A stretch of DNA of 64,000 nt from Roseomonas sp. KE0001 (GTDB lineage Bacteria > Pseudomonadota > Alphaproteobacteria > Acetobacterales > Acetobacteraceae), in contig NZ_RCVQ01000011.1 of the NCBI RefSeq assembly GCF_016107285.1, forward strand, positions 1-64,000, read 5' to 3'. The stretch's first letter is position 1, and each line of letters opens with the position of its first letter. A program made the translations under genes and the position numbers. The notes beneath the pieces were generated by a model, which did no database searches, was not told where the DNA came from, and was given only the letters and a program-made list of their open reading frames with translations. Below, piece after piece: positions 1 to 11,128 of the stretch.

Positions 1-79
1 GCCTTGACCGTCACGCCGATTGCTCGGTAAGTGATACTGTCTTGGCTTCACCGTCGAAGACCTCGTCGGCGGGGTGCGG

Positions 80-108
80 TATCTAGCGAAGTTTTCTTCG
101 CCGGTCAA
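80..108 (-). promoter_or_regulatory. Strong sigma70-type promoter firing leftwards out of the window
   Basis: Read on the minus strand there is a TTGACC -35 box (103-108), exactly 17 bases of spacer, and a TAGATA -10 box (80-85). The spacer contains a perfect inverted repeat (GCGAAG-TTTT-CTTCGC, 86-101). An AT-rich patch at 121-130 lies where an UP element would sit, roughly -48 to -57 from a start near position 73. Strong boxes plus a possible UP element are typical of stable-RNA or ribosomal promoters, so an rRNA operon or other highly expressed unit may lie just left of the window. That identity is inference, since no product is visible here. Confidence 0.6.
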
Positions 109-177
109 CACCCTGTCCGGCTTAATTTTCGCCGCTTCCCTCGGCTTCGGCCATTCTCTCGAAGTGGCCTCAGCGTC

Positions 178-204
178 GGGAGGCGGCTTTTATCCCCGCC
201 TCCC
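178..204. terminator. Perfect 9-bp hairpin downstream of clpB
   Basis: GGGAGGCGG (178-186) and CCGCCTCCC (196-204) are exact inverted repeats around a 9-base loop. The hairpin lies about 55 bases past the clpB stop and upstream of the leftward promoter. There is no U-tract on either strand, so it is at best a weak or Rho-assisted terminator for clpB, or an insulating element between the two minus-strand transcription units. Confidence 0.4.
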
Positions 205-258
205 GCGCCTGTCAAAGGGATTTCACAAAAATCTTCTCAGCCTGGATCCCAGGGGAGT

Positions 259-2826
<2,568 letters not shown>

Positions 2827-2908
2827 AGAATCTGGTCCCTCCACATGAGGCAACCGTCGCCCGGTGTCCCGCAAGGCAACACCCGGTGCGGCATCCTGTC
2901 CGGGATGT

Positions 2909-2934
2909 GGTAAGGGAAGCGACGCGCCTTCAAG
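2909..2934 (-). promoter_or_regulatory. Candidate RpoH (sigma32) promoter of clpB
   Basis: On the minus strand CTTGAA (2929-2934) is followed after 14 bases by CTTACC (2909-2914). This resembles heat-shock sigma-factor boxes (CTTGAA, then a C/T-rich CCTTAT-like -10). It would give a leader of about 75 nucleotides before clpB. clpB is a classical RpoH target in proteobacteria, which raises the likelihood, but the -10 match is imperfect. Confidence 0.45.
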
Positions 2935-2966
2935 GGGTTGGCGCCAAAAAAGCAGGAGCTGAACCG

Positions 2967-3728
2967 ATGCGTGTCGAGCATCTCTACCGCTATCCGGTGA
3001 AGGGTCTTTCGGCCGAGGCGCTGGAGCAGGTGGAGCTCCGGGAGGGGGAATGCATCGCCCATGACCGGCAATTCGCCCTGGTGCAGGGCGACGCGCCCTT
3101 CGACCCGGCCGCACCGCGCTTCCTGCCCAAGCAGAACTTCGCCTGCCTCATGGTCAATGCCCGCCTGGCGCTCGTCGCCTCCGCCTATGACGGGCGTAGC
3201 GGGCAGCTCTCGCTTTCCGTTCCGGGCGCGGCGCCGCTGCTGGCGGATACGCGCAGCCCCGAGGGGCGCGCCAGCATCGCCGCGCTGCTCAGCCGCTACA
3301 TGGCCGATGAGGCGCGAGGCAACCCCTACTTCACGGAGGCGTCGGCGCACAACTTCACCGACCAGAAGACCAAGGGCATCTCGCTGATCAACATGGCCAG
3401 CCTGGAAGCCCTGGAGGCCGCCATCGGGCAGAAGCTCGACCTGCTCAGGTTCCGGGCCAATCTCTATTTCACCGGCCTGCCGGCCTGGGCGGAGTTCGAC
3501 TGGGTGGACCGGGAAATCCTGGTGGGCGGCGCGCGGCTGCAGGTGTTCAAGCGAACGGTGCGCTGCCCGGCCACGCAGGTGAACCTGCGGACCGGCGAAC
3601 GCGACCTGGACATCCCGCGCCTGCTGCGCCAGCACTTCGGCCATGCCGATCTCGGCGTCCATGCCCGCGTGCTGGAAGGCGGACGCGTCGCGCTGGGAGA
3701 CTCCCTGGAGGCACCCCTCGACGCCTGA
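2967..3728 (+). CDS. MOSC domain-containing protein
   Basis: A 253-residue protein with an N-terminal MOSC beta-barrel (the opening [13 protein letters not shown] is typical) and a C-terminal MOSC domain. The conserved cysteine is C200, in [11 protein letters not shown]. The MOSC family covers molybdenum-cofactor sulfurase C-terminal domains and YcbX/YiiM-like proteins that handle sulfur or use the molybdenum cofactor to reduce N-hydroxylated compounds. The exact substrate cannot be read from sequence. The start at 2967 follows an AGGAG ribosome site at 2954-2958. The gene diverges from clpB and converges with the DUF4167 gene. No iron-sulfur domain is fused to it, unlike YcbX. Confidence 0.85.
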   Translation: MRVEHLYRYPVKGLSAEALEQVELREGECIAHDRQFALVQGDAPFDPAAPRFLPKQNFACLMVNARLALVASAYDGRSGQLSLSVPGAAPLLADTRSPEGRASIAALLSRYMADEARGNPYFTEASAHNFTDQKTKGISLINMASLEALEAAIGQKLDLLRFRANLYFTGLPAWAEFDWVDREILVGGARLQVFKRTVRCPATQVNLRTGERDLDIPRLLRQHFGHADLGVHARVLEGGRVALGDSLEAPLDA

Positions 3729-3735
3729 AGCGGCC

Positions 3736-3752
3736 CCGGCCGGCGAGGCCGG
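3736..3752. terminator. GC hairpin between convergent genes
   Basis: CCGGCC-GGCGA-GGCCGG forms a 6-bp stem in the 61-base gap between the MOSC gene and the DUF4167 gene, which converge. There is no U-tract. In such GC-rich sequence short stems arise easily by chance, so this is only a weak candidate for a shared terminator. Confidence 0.25.
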
Positions 3753-3789
3753 CGGTCACACCGCCCGGCCCCGGACGACGGGCTCCGGC

Positions 3790-4230
3790 CTACTGGATGG
3801 TCTCGCGCTGATCGGCGTCGCTGGCATCGGAGTCGCCTCCGAAGCCGGACTGGGAGTGGCCGTTCATCTCGCCCTCCCCCTCACCGCCTTCGCTGCCCTC
3901 GCCATTCGAAGCCCGGCGAGGCTGGCCCTGCTGGGCCGCGGCGGCCGCCTGGGCCATGGCGTTGAGAATGCGGAAATAATGCTCGGCGTGCTGGAAATAG
4001 CTCTCGGCCATGACCCGGTCACCGGAGCCGGTCGCGTCCCGGCCGAGCTGAAGGTACTTCTCAAAAAGCTGCTGCGCCGTGCCACGCAGCCGCATGTCCG
4101 GACCGCTGGAGTCGAAGACATGGTTGCGGTTCATCGGCTGATGGCTGGGCTGGCGGAACTGTCCGCCCCCGCCGCTGCCGCCGCCACCATGGCGATGGCC
4201 GCCACGGCCGCGCATGCGTTTCATATTCAT
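3790..4230 (-). CDS. DUF4167 domain-containing protein
   Basis: A 146-residue protein restricted, as far as I know, to alphaproteobacteria. The N-terminus is basic and glycine-rich (MKRMRGRGGHRHGGGG). A conserved core at about 25-105 includes NHVFDSSGPDMRLRGTA and YFQHAEHYFRILNAM, with a predicted helical pair. The tail is acidic and low-complexity. The start MNMKRM (or MKRM, two codons later) matches the family. It lies downstream of prmC and prfA on the same strand, a linkage recurring across the class, so a role around ribosomes or RNA is plausible but unproven. The RG/GH-rich beginning would suit nucleic-acid binding. Function is unknown. Confidence 0.85.
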   Translation of the reverse strand: MNMKRMRGRGGHRHGGGGSGGGGQFRQPSHQPMNRNHVFDSSGPDMRLRGTAQQLFEKYLQLGRDATGSGDRVMAESYFQHAEHYFRILNAMAQAAAAAQQGQPRRASNGEGSEGGEGEGEMNGHSQSGFGGDSDASDADQRETIQ

Positions 4231-4454
4231 CGGTGTTGCGTTCGCCGTCTCATGCTCGCGCCATGCAGCGCATCTGTCCAAAGGGACAAGCACACCGCGG
4301 GGCTTGCTGATGGTGTTGCATCGCTGCGGCGCCGGAGAAGGGCATGGCCAGTCTGCCATGCCAGATCATCCCGGCGGGTCCAGCCGGGGGACTCAACCGC
4401 CCGGGGCCGCCTCGGCACCCTAGCCGCGCACCGCAGCGCAGCCAAACGGTTTTT

Positions 4455-5324
4455 TCACCGTCTGGCCAGAACCAGGGCACGCTCGATGCCCGAGAGATCG
4501 GTTCTGATGTCGCGAATCGCAAGCCCCGCCCTTTCCGCCAGGGTGGAAACCGGCCTGGCCTGGCCTTGCCCCAACTCCAGCACGGCGCAGCCTTGCGGTG
4601 AGAGCAGGGCCGGCAACGCGCCGGTCAGGCTCCTGTAGGCCTCCAGCCCGTCCGCGCCGCCATCCAGCGCGCGTGGCGGCTCATGTTGGGCCACCTCGGG
4701 CATCAGGGCGGCCAGCGCCCCGCTCTCGATATAGGGCGGGTTCGACAGCACCAGGTCGAACCCGCCCCTCAGCGATGCCGCCCAGTCGCCGGCCAGGAAG
4801 GCGGCGCGGTCCGCCAGCCGGTTGCGGGCGGCATTGCGGGCCGCCAGCGCCGCCGCCCCCGGCGAAAGGTCCACGCCGACGCCGAAGGCCAGGGGCCATT
4901 CGGACAGGACGGCCAGGAGCAGGCAGCCCGTCCCGGTCCCGAGGTCCAGCACGCGATGAGCGCCGGCCGGCATCGCGGCCAGGGCGGCCTCGACCACCGC
5001 CTCGGAGTCGGCGCGGGGGATCAAGGTGTCCGGAGACACCTCGAGGTCGAGGCTCCAGAAGCCCTGGTGGCCCAGGATGAAGGCCATCGGCTCGCGTGTC
5101 AGGCGCCGCCGCAGCATGGCCGCGAAGCGGCCGGCCGCCGCCGGCGGCACCGGGGCGCGAGCCATGCCGAGCAGCGCGGCCGGCTCCCGGCCCATGGCTT
5201 CGCCCAGCAGGAGGCGGGCTTCCAGCCTGGGATTCTCGATGGCGGCGGCGCGAAGATGCTGGCCGGCGCGGCAGAGGAAGGCGCCGACCGACCCCGCGGG
5301 ATCGGCGCAGCCGCCGTCAGACAT
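4455..5324 (-). CDS. prmC: Peptide chain release factor N5-glutamine methyltransferase
   Basis: Methylates the glutamine of the GGQ motif in release factors RF1 and RF2, using S-adenosylmethionine, which speeds translation termination. The 289-residue protein has the N-terminal helical domain (about 10-100), the SAM-binding motif DLGTGTG at 127-133 and the catalytic NPPY at 195-198. The ATG overlaps the end of prfA by 8 bases, so enzyme and substrate are translationally coupled. The next gene downstream is DUF4167, about 225 bases on. Length and motifs leave little doubt. Confidence 0.95.
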   Translation of the reverse strand: MSDGGCADPAGSVGAFLCRAGQHLRAAAIENPRLEARLLLGEAMGREPAALLGMARAPVPPAAAGRFAAMLRRRLTREPMAFILGHQGFWSLDLEVSPDTLIPRADSEAVVEAALAAMPAGAHRVLDLGTGTGCLLLAVLSEWPLAFGVGVDLSPGAAALAARNAARNRLADRAAFLAGDWAASLRGGFDLVLSNPPYIESGALAALMPEVAQHEPPRALDGGADGLEAYRSLTGALPALLSPQGCAVLELGQGQARPVSTLAERAGLAIRDIRTDLSGIERALVLARR

Positions 5325-6384
5325 CCGCCGCCGCCAGCCGCGCCGCCTCGTCCTCGGCGGTCAGCGCGTCGATGATGTCATCGAACTCGCCCTGCATCAC
5401 GCGGTCGATCTTGTGCAGCGTCAGCCCGATACGGTGGTCGGTGACGCGGCCCTGGGGGAAGTTGTAGGTGCGGATGCGCTCGGAGCGGTCGCCGGTGCCG
5501 ACCTGGGAGCGGCGGTCGGAGGAGCGGGCGCTGTCCGCCGCCGAGCGCTGCTGCTCGTAGAGCCGGGCGCGGAGCACCTTCATCGCCTTGGCGCGGTTCT
5601 TGTGCTGGCTGCGCTCCTCCTGCATCGCCACCACCGTGCCGGTCGGCAGATGGGTGATGCGGACGGCGCTGTCCGTCTTGTTCACGTGCTGCCCCCCGGC
5701 GCCAGAGGCACGGTAGGTGTCGATGCGCAGATCGGACTCGTTGACCTGCACATCCACCTCGGCCGGCTCCGGCAGGACGGCCACGGTCACGGTCGAGGTG
5801 TGGATGCGGCCCTGCGTCTCGGTGGAGGGAACGCGCTGCACGCGGTGCACCCCGCTCTCGAACTTCAGGCGGGCGAAGACCCCCTGGCCCTCGACCTCGG
5901 CCACCGCGCCCCGGATGCCGCCCAGCTCGGACTCGTCGTATTCCAGCACGCCGAACCGCCAGCCGCGCTGGGCGGCATAGCGCTGATAGGCGGCGAAGAG
6001 CTCGGCGGCGAAGAGGCCGGCCTCATCGCCGCCCGCGGCGGGGCGGATCTCCAGGATGGCGCTGCCGGCGTCGGCGGCGTCGCGCGGCAGCAGCAGCAGG
6101 CGGATCTCCCGCTCCAGCGCCGGCACGGCGTCGCGCTGGCTGTAGAACTCGGCCTCCGCCAGCTCGCGCATCTCGGGATCGGCCAGGAGCTGCTCGGCCT
6201 CGTCCCGCGCCTGTTCGGCGGCGCGCAGCGCCCGCACCTTGGCGACCACCGGCTCCAGCTCGGAAAGCTCCCTGGCCAGGGCGCCGATCTGCGTGCCCTC
6301 CGCCGTCTCCAGCAGGGCGCGGATCTCGTCGGCCCGGTACAGCAGGCGATCGAGCTTGCCGGCGAGCGTGCTGCCGCCGCTCAT
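5317..6384 (-). CDS. prfA: Peptide chain release factor 1
   Basis: Recognises UAA and UAG stop codons and triggers peptidyl-tRNA hydrolysis on the ribosome. At 355 residues it has normal length. The codon-reading PxT motif is P186-S-T188, which marks RF1 rather than RF2, and the hydrolysis motif GGQ is at 230-232 within [14 protein letters not shown]. Its start overlaps the hisS stop in an ATGA junction, and its own stop overlaps the prmC start. It therefore sits inside a tightly packed minus-strand operon of translation genes, and its product is the expected substrate of the adjacent PrmC. Confidence 0.97.
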   Translation of the reverse strand: MSGGSTLAGKLDRLLYRADEIRALLETAEGTQIGALARELSELEPVVAKVRALRAAEQARDEAEQLLADPEMRELAEAEFYSQRDAVPALEREIRLLLLPRDAADAGSAILEIRPAAGGDEAGLFAAELFAAYQRYAAQRGWRFGVLEYDESELGGIRGAVAEVEGQGVFARLKFESGVHRVQRVPSTETQGRIHTSTVTVAVLPEPAEVDVQVNESDLRIDTYRASGAGGQHVNKTDSAVRITHLPTGTVVAMQEERSQHKNRAKAMKVLRARLYEQQRSAADSARSSDRRSQVGTGDRSERIRTYNFPQGRVTDHRIGLTLHKIDRVMQGEFDDIIDALTAEDEAARLAAADV

Positions 6385-7703
6385 TCCTCGCCCGGCTCGT
6401 CATCCTCGGCGGCGAGTTCCAGCCCCTCCACCACCTGCTCAAGCATGGCATCGACCACGCCCGCGGCGGCGAGGGCCGAGAGCAGCCCCGCCGTGCCAAC
6501 CCGCTCCTGCGACCCGTCCGCAAGGTTGCGCACCTGCACGACGCCCTCCGCCACCTCGCTCTCGCCCAGGATCACCGCCGCCTGGGAGCCGATCCTGTTG
6601 GCCCGCTCCATGCGCCGCTTGAGATTGCCCTTGTAGGCGATCTCGGCCGGGACGCCGGAGGCGCGCAGCATCTGCAGCAGCTCGATGGCCGGCGCCTCCT
6701 CCGCCTCGCTGACCGGCAGGATGGCGACGGGCCGCGTCGGCTCCGGCGATTCCGCCAGAAGCTCGGCCAGCCGCTCGACCCCCGCCGCCCAGCCGACCGA
6801 GGGCGTGGGCGGCCCGCCCATCTCGCTGACCAGCCCCTCGTAACGGCCGCCGCCCATCACGGTGCCCTGGGCGCCCAGGCGATCGGTGACGAACTCGAAG
6901 GCGGTGTGGCTGTAGTAATCCAGCCCGCGCACGATCCGCGGGTTTCGGCGGTAGGGCACGCCGAACAGGTCCAGATAGGACAGAACCTTGTCGAAGAAGG
7001 ACTTCGCCTCGGGCGTCAGATGCGCATCGATGGTCGGCGCGGCCGCGACCAGCTTCTTGTCACCCTCATCCTTGCTGTCCAGGATGCGCATCGGGTTCTT
7101 CTCGAGCCGCGCCTGGCTGTCGGCGGAGAGCTGCCCGGCATAGGCCCGGAAATAGGCGACCAGGGCGGCGCGATAGGCATCGCGGCTCGGCGTGTCGCCC
7201 AGCGTGTTGATCTCCAGCACCACGCCGTCATCGATGCCCAGCTGCTGGAGCAACTGCCAGCCCATGGCGATCACCTCGGCGTCGGCCAGCGGCTCGGCGG
7301 CGCCGAGCACCTCGACGTCGATCTGGTGGAACTGCCGGAAGCGACCCTTCTGCGGCCGCTCGTAGCGGAACATCGGGCCGGTGTAGAACACCTTGCGCGG
7401 CAGGCCGCCCTGGGTCAGCCCATTGGAGACCAGCGCGCGGCAGATGCCGGCCGTGGCCTCGGGCCGCAGCGTGATGGAATCGCCGCCGCGATCCTGGAAG
7501 GTGTACATCTCCTTGCTCACCACGTCGGAGGTGTCGCCCAGGGACCGGGCGAACACCGCCGTGTCCTCGAAGATCGGCGTCGCCCATTCCTCGAAGCCGT
7601 AGAGGCCACTGACGTGGCGCGCCGTCTCGACGATGTGGTGGTGGCGGCGGAAGGTTTCGCCGATCAGGTCCCTGGTGCCGCGAACCGGCTGCATGCCGCT
7701 CAA
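6381..7703 (-). CDS. hisS: Histidine--tRNA ligase
   Basis: Class II aminoacyl-tRNA synthetase charging tRNA-His. The N-terminal part carries the family beginning [10 protein letters not shown], motif 2 around [16 protein letters not shown] and the histidine-specific [12 protein letters not shown] segment, followed by the anticodon-binding domain. The start is probably TTG at 7703, giving 440 residues: a GGAG ribosome site lies 8 bases ahead of it, whereas the in-frame ATG at 7694 (MQPVRGTRD, 437 residues) is 17 bases from that site. Only five bases separate the ispG stop from this TTG, suggesting coupling. The C-terminus is extended and acidic (EDDEPGEE). Confidence 0.95.
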   Translation of the reverse strand: MSGMQPVRGTRDLIGETFRRHHHIVETARHVSGLYGFEEWATPIFEDTAVFARSLGDTSDVVSKEMYTFQDRGGDSITLRPEATAGICRALVSNGLTQGGLPRKVFYTGPMFRYERPQKGRFRQFHQIDVEVLGAAEPLADAEVIAMGWQLLQQLGIDDGVVLEINTLGDTPSRDAYRAALVAYFRAYAGQLSADSQARLEKNPMRILDSKDEGDKKLVAAAPTIDAHLTPEAKSFFDKVLSYLDLFGVPYRRNPRIVRGLDYYSHTAFEFVTDRLGAQGTVMGGGRYEGLVSEMGGPPTPSVGWAAGVERLAELLAESPEPTRPVAILPVSEAEEAPAIELLQMLRASGVPAEIAYKGNLKRRMERANRIGSQAAVILGESEVAEGVVQVRNLADGSQERVGTAGLLSALAAAGVVDAMLEQVVEGLELAAEDDEPGEE

Positions 7704-7708
7704 GGTGC

Positions 7709-8833
7709 TTACTCCGCCGCCTGCTTGGCCAGAGCCTCCGCCGCCTGGATCTCGGCGGCCTTCCTCTCGACCAGTTCCACGATGTGGTCGACCATCCGCG
7801 CATCCTCCACGGTATGATCGGTCCGGCCGGCGCTATAGACCATATGGCGGCCGGCGCCACCGCCCGTGACGCCGAGATCGGTCATCAGCGCCTCGCCCGG
7901 CCCGTTGACGACGCAGCCGATGATGGAGAGCGTCAGGGGCGTCTCGATATGCGCCAGCCGCTCCTCCAGGGCCTCCACCGTCCGGATGACGTTGAAGCCC
8001 TGCCGCGCGCAGGACGGGCAGGAGATGATCTTCACCCCGCGATGCCGGATGCCGAGCGACTTCAGGATATCCCAGCCGACATGCACCTCCTCCTCCGGCT
8101 CGGCGGAGAGCGAGACGCGCAGCGTGTCGCCGATGCCGGCCCAGAGCAGCGAGCCCAGGCCGATCGAGGACTTCACCGTGCCGGTGCGCTTGCCGCCCGC
8201 CTCGGTGATGCCGATGTGCAGCGGGTGGTCGCAGGCCTCCGCCAGCTGCTGGTAGGCGGCGACGGCCAGGAACACGTCCGAGGCCTTCACGCTGATCTTG
8301 AACTCGTGGAAGTCCAGCTCCTGCAGGTGCGCGGCGTGCCAGAGCGCGCTTTCCACCAGCGCCTCCGGATTGGGCTCGCCATACTTCTCCAGGAGATGCT
8401 TCTCGAGGCTGCCGGCATTGACGCCGATGCGGATCGAGCAGCCGTGGTCGCGGGCGGCCTTCACGACCTCCTTCACCCGCTCCTTGCTGCCGATATTGCC
8501 CGGGTTGATGCGCAGGCAGGCGGCGCCGGCCTCGGCGGCCTCGATGGCCCGCCGGTAATGGAAGTGGATGTCGGCCACGATCGGCACGTTCACCTCGTGC
8601 GCGATCTCCTTCAACGCCGCCGTCGCCTCCTCCGTGGGGCAGGAGACGCGGACGATGTCGACTCCGGCCAGTTCGGCCCGGCGGATCTGGGCGATGGTCG
8701 CCTCGGCATCCTCGGTCGGCGTATTGGTCATGGTCTGGACGGAGACGGGCGCATCCCCGCCCACCGGCACCTTGCCGACCCAGATCTGGCGGGACTTGCG
8801 GCGCTGGATCTGCTGATAGGGACGATAGGACAT
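7709..8833 (-). CDS. ispG: 4-hydroxy-3-methylbut-2-enyl diphosphate synthase (flavodoxin/ferredoxin)
   Basis: Penultimate enzyme of the MEP isoprenoid pathway, reducing the cyclic diphosphate MEcPP to HMBPP with a [4Fe-4S] cluster. The 374-residue protein has the N-terminal TIM-barrel ([16 protein letters not shown]) and the cluster ligands C272 and C275 ([10 protein letters not shown]) and C307 (CVVNGPGEA, with the catalytic-region glutamate at 314). It is the compact two-domain type. It precedes hisS by five bases and follows the rodZ-like gene, an arrangement also seen in other proteobacteria, where rodZ (yfgA)-ispG-hisS is a known linkage. Confidence 0.96.
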   Translation of the reverse strand: MSYRPYQQIQRRKSRQIWVGKVPVGGDAPVSVQTMTNTPTEDAEATIAQIRRAELAGVDIVRVSCPTEEATAALKEIAHEVNVPIVADIHFHYRRAIEAAEAGAACLRINPGNIGSKERVKEVVKAARDHGCSIRIGVNAGSLEKHLLEKYGEPNPEALVESALWHAAHLQELDFHEFKISVKASDVFLAVAAYQQLAEACDHPLHIGITEAGGKRTGTVKSSIGLGSLLWAGIGDTLRVSLSAEPEEEVHVGWDILKSLGIRHRGVKIISCPSCARQGFNVIRTVEALEERLAHIETPLTLSIIGCVVNGPGEALMTDLGVTGGGAGRHMVYSAGRTDHTVEDARMVDHIVELVERKAAEIQAAEALAKQAAE

Positions 8834-8909
8834 TGGCGGTCAGGCCTCCCGCTTCGGCATGCCGCCGATATGGCAGCATGCCGGCCGGTGGCCAAGCGAT
8901 AACCGGAAT

Positions 8910-9926
8910 TCAGCGGAAGGGAAGCTGCCCCGGCGGCGCCGCGCGGAGGCGCTCCGCATCCAGCGCGACATCGCGCCGGACGCCGGTCAGCCCCTGGGTC
9001 GCGGCCGAGGCGACGCCGCCGACCTGGATGGCCAGCGCCTCGATGCGGCCGGTGTTGAGCAGCAGGCCGGGGGGCTCGGGCGGCACCTCGAAGGTCTCCC
9101 CCGGCTGCAGCAGGCGGCTCAGCAGGATGCGGCCCGAGCGGGGATCGCGGATCTGCACCCAGCACTCCTGCTCCGCTCTCAACACCACGGCATTGGGCGC
9201 CGGGGTGGCGCGCGTCTCGGCGCCCGCGGCCGGTCCGGCGGGAGCCCCGGCGGGAGCCCCGATAGGCGCCGGCGGCGCGGGCGCGGCCGGCGGCTCGGCG
9301 GGCGGGGCGCCGGAGGGGACGGCCGGCGCGCCCTGAGGGGGCGGCGCGACCGGCGCCACGGCGAGCGGCGGCACGGAGACGGGGGGCGCGGCGGCGAGCG
9401 GCGGGGCGGAAGGCGCCGGGGCTACGCCCCCGCCGCCCGGCGGCACCTGGGGGCGAGGCAGCGGCGGCTGTCCCGCCTGCCGCGCCGTCTCCTCGAGGCG
9501 CGGCGGCAGGTCGGGGACGGCATCCACCGTCCGGAGGCCGGCGCCGCTCCATTGATACCAGGCGAAGTAGCCACCACCGGCCAGCAGCGCGCCCAGCAGG
9601 ATCAGGAGGCCGGTCGGGACGCCGCGGTCCGGGACCGGCTCGGGGAAGATCAGCTCGCGACCCTGCTGCGGCGCTCCGGCCGCCTCCCGGAAGCGGCGCA
9701 CCAGATCCGGCGCGTCCAGGCCCATGGCCTCCGCATAGCTGCGCACGAAGCCGGCGCCGTAGGCGGTGCCGGGCAGATCCTCGGGCCGTCCCTCCTCCAG
9801 CGCCGCCATGTAGCGCATGTTGATGCGCAGCCTCTGGGACATGTCCTCCAGGCTGAGGCCGAGCGACATCCGGGCCTCGCGCAGCGCCTGGCCAACGCGA
9901 GCCGCCTCCATGCCGGAGGCTTCCAT
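8910..9926 (-). CDS. RodZ-like helix-turn-helix membrane protein (DUF4115)
   Basis: A bitopic inner-membrane protein resembling RodZ, which links MreB to the elongation machinery and cell shape. From the chosen start the 338 residues show an N-terminal HTH_25-type domain (about 8-75, ALREARMSLGLSLEDMSQRL), one transmembrane helix (105-125), a long Pro/Ala-rich linker (about 145-245) and a C-terminal DUF4115 beta domain. The linker would span the periplasm. The start could instead be the ATG at 9911 (MEAARVGQAL), which is close to the family start. Position just upstream of ispG/hisS supports the assignment. Whether it acts in shape control here is inferred. Confidence 0.82.
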   Translation of the reverse strand: MEASGMEAARVGQALREARMSLGLSLEDMSQRLRINMRYMAALEEGRPEDLPGTAYGAGFVRSYAEAMGLDAPDLVRRFREAAGAPQQGRELIFPEPVPDRGVPTGLLILLGALLAGGGYFAWYQWSGAGLRTVDAVPDLPPRLEETARQAGQPPLPRPQVPPGGGGVAPAPSAPPLAAAPPVSVPPLAVAPVAPPPQGAPAVPSGAPPAEPPAAPAPPAPIGAPAGAPAGPAAGAETRATPAPNAVVLRAEQECWVQIRDPRSGRILLSRLLQPGETFEVPPEPPGLLLNTGRIEALAIQVGGVASAATQGLTGVRRDVALDAERLRAAPPGQLPFR

Positions 9927-10078
9927 CCGGGTCTGCCGCTTGCTGTCCTGAAGCACGGGACGAATGACCTCAGCGCTGGGCGGAAAGGCGATTCCGCATA
10001 CACGCATGAGGCCATGTCTTGGCGGTGGCCGCAACCTCAAGCCATGCGGACCCGCGCCCGCGGCGGCTCCGCGGAGAC

Positions 10079-11128
10079 TTAGTGGCCCGCGGCGCGCGCC
10101 GCCACGGCCGCTTCCGCCTGATCGAGCAGCTCGCCGATGATCTCGGCCACCGGCTGCTCCCGCGTCACCATGCCCACGCTCTGGCCGGCCATGAGGGAGC
10201 CGTTCTCGACGTCGCCGTCGATCACCGCCCGGCGCAGGGCGCCGGCCCAGAAGTGCTCGATGTCGAGCTGGGCGGCCTCCCGCGTCAGCTCCCCCCCCTT
10301 GTAGCGCCGGATCACCTCGGCCTGATGCGCCAGGAAGCGCTTGGTCCCGTCATTCTGCAGGGCGCGGACAGGAATGACCGGAAAGGCGTCGTCCAGCTGC
10401 ACGGTGGGCATGGCGTCCCGCGCGGCGCCGCGCAGGAAGGCCCGCTTGAAGTTCGGATGCGCGATGCTCTCGGTGGCGCAGACGAAGCGGGTGCCGATCT
10501 GCACGCCGGCCGCGCCCATCTCCAGATAGGACAGGATGGCCTCGCCCCGGCCGATGCCGCCGGCCACGAAAACCGGCACGTCGCGGATGTGCGGCAGGAT
10601 CTCCTGCGCCAGCACGGTCAGGCTGACCGGGCCGATATGCCCGCCGGCCTCGGAGCCCTCGATGACCAGGGCATCGGCGCCGGAGCGGACCAGCTTCTTC
10701 GCCAGGGCCAGGGCCGGGGCGAAGCAGATCACCTTCGCGCCGCCTTCCTTCGCGGCCTTGATGGCCGGGCCCGGGGGAATGCCGCCGGCGAAGACGACAT
10801 GGCCGACCTTCGCGTCCAGGCAGACCTGCACCAGCTCCATCAGGTTCGGATGCATGGTGATCAGGTTGACGCCGAAGGGCCGGTCGGTCAGGGCCTGGGT
10901 GGCGGCGATCTCCTCGGCCAGCCGCTCGGGCATCATGGCCCCGCAGGCGATGACGCCGAAGGCCCCCGCATTCGACAGGGCGGCGACCAGGTTGCGCTCG
11001 CTGACCCAGCTCATGGCGCCGCCGAGGATGGCGTGGCGCGAGCCGAGGAAGGCCGCGCCGCGCGCCATCAACGCCTCGACGGAACCGGGCCGCACCGCGG
11101 CGGAACCGGCCTGCTCCTGGAGGGCCAT
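10079..11128 (-). CDS. NAD(P)H-dependent flavin oxidoreductase, nitronate monooxygenase family
   Basis: FMN-dependent TIM-barrel enzyme of the nitronate monooxygenase/2-nitropropane dioxygenase family. Typical segments in the 349 residues are RHAILGGAMSWVSERNLVAA near the N-terminus, the flavin-phosphate region EGSEAGGHIG, and the barrel segments VFVAGGIGRGEAI and GAAGVQIGTRF. Members oxidise nitronates or act as quinone or enoyl reductases, and the physiological substrate is unclear. The ATG overlaps the lysC stop by one base, so the two genes are co-translated. That pairing is metabolically unexplained, since aspartokinase has no known need for this enzyme. Confidence 0.88.
   Translation of the reverse strand: MALQEQAGSAAVRPGSVEALMARGAAFLGSRHAILGGAMSWVSERNLVAALSNAGAFGVIACGAMMPERLAEEIAATQALTDRPFGVNLITMHPNLMELVQVCLDAKVGHVVFAGGIPPGPAIKAAKEGGAKVICFAPALALAKKLVRSGADALVIEGSEAGGHIGPVSLTVLAQEILPHIRDVPVFVAGGIGRGEAILSYLEMGAAGVQIGTRFVCATESIAHPNFKRAFLRGAARDAMPTVQLDDAFPVIPVRALQNDGTKRFLAHQAEVIRRYKGGELTREAAQLDIEHFWAGALRRAVIDGDVENGSLMAGQSVGMVTREQPVAEIIGELLDQAEAAVAARAAGH

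Noticed and set aside
1-30. Possible C-terminal end of a plus-strand gene (ten codons then TAA)
   Set aside because: Ten codons carry no evidence, and the leftward promoter at 80-108 transcribes through the same bases as a leader.
4231-4454. Short open frames between DUF4167 and prmC
   Set aside because: Overlapping frames on both strands without ribosome sites or conserved content; treated as spacer.
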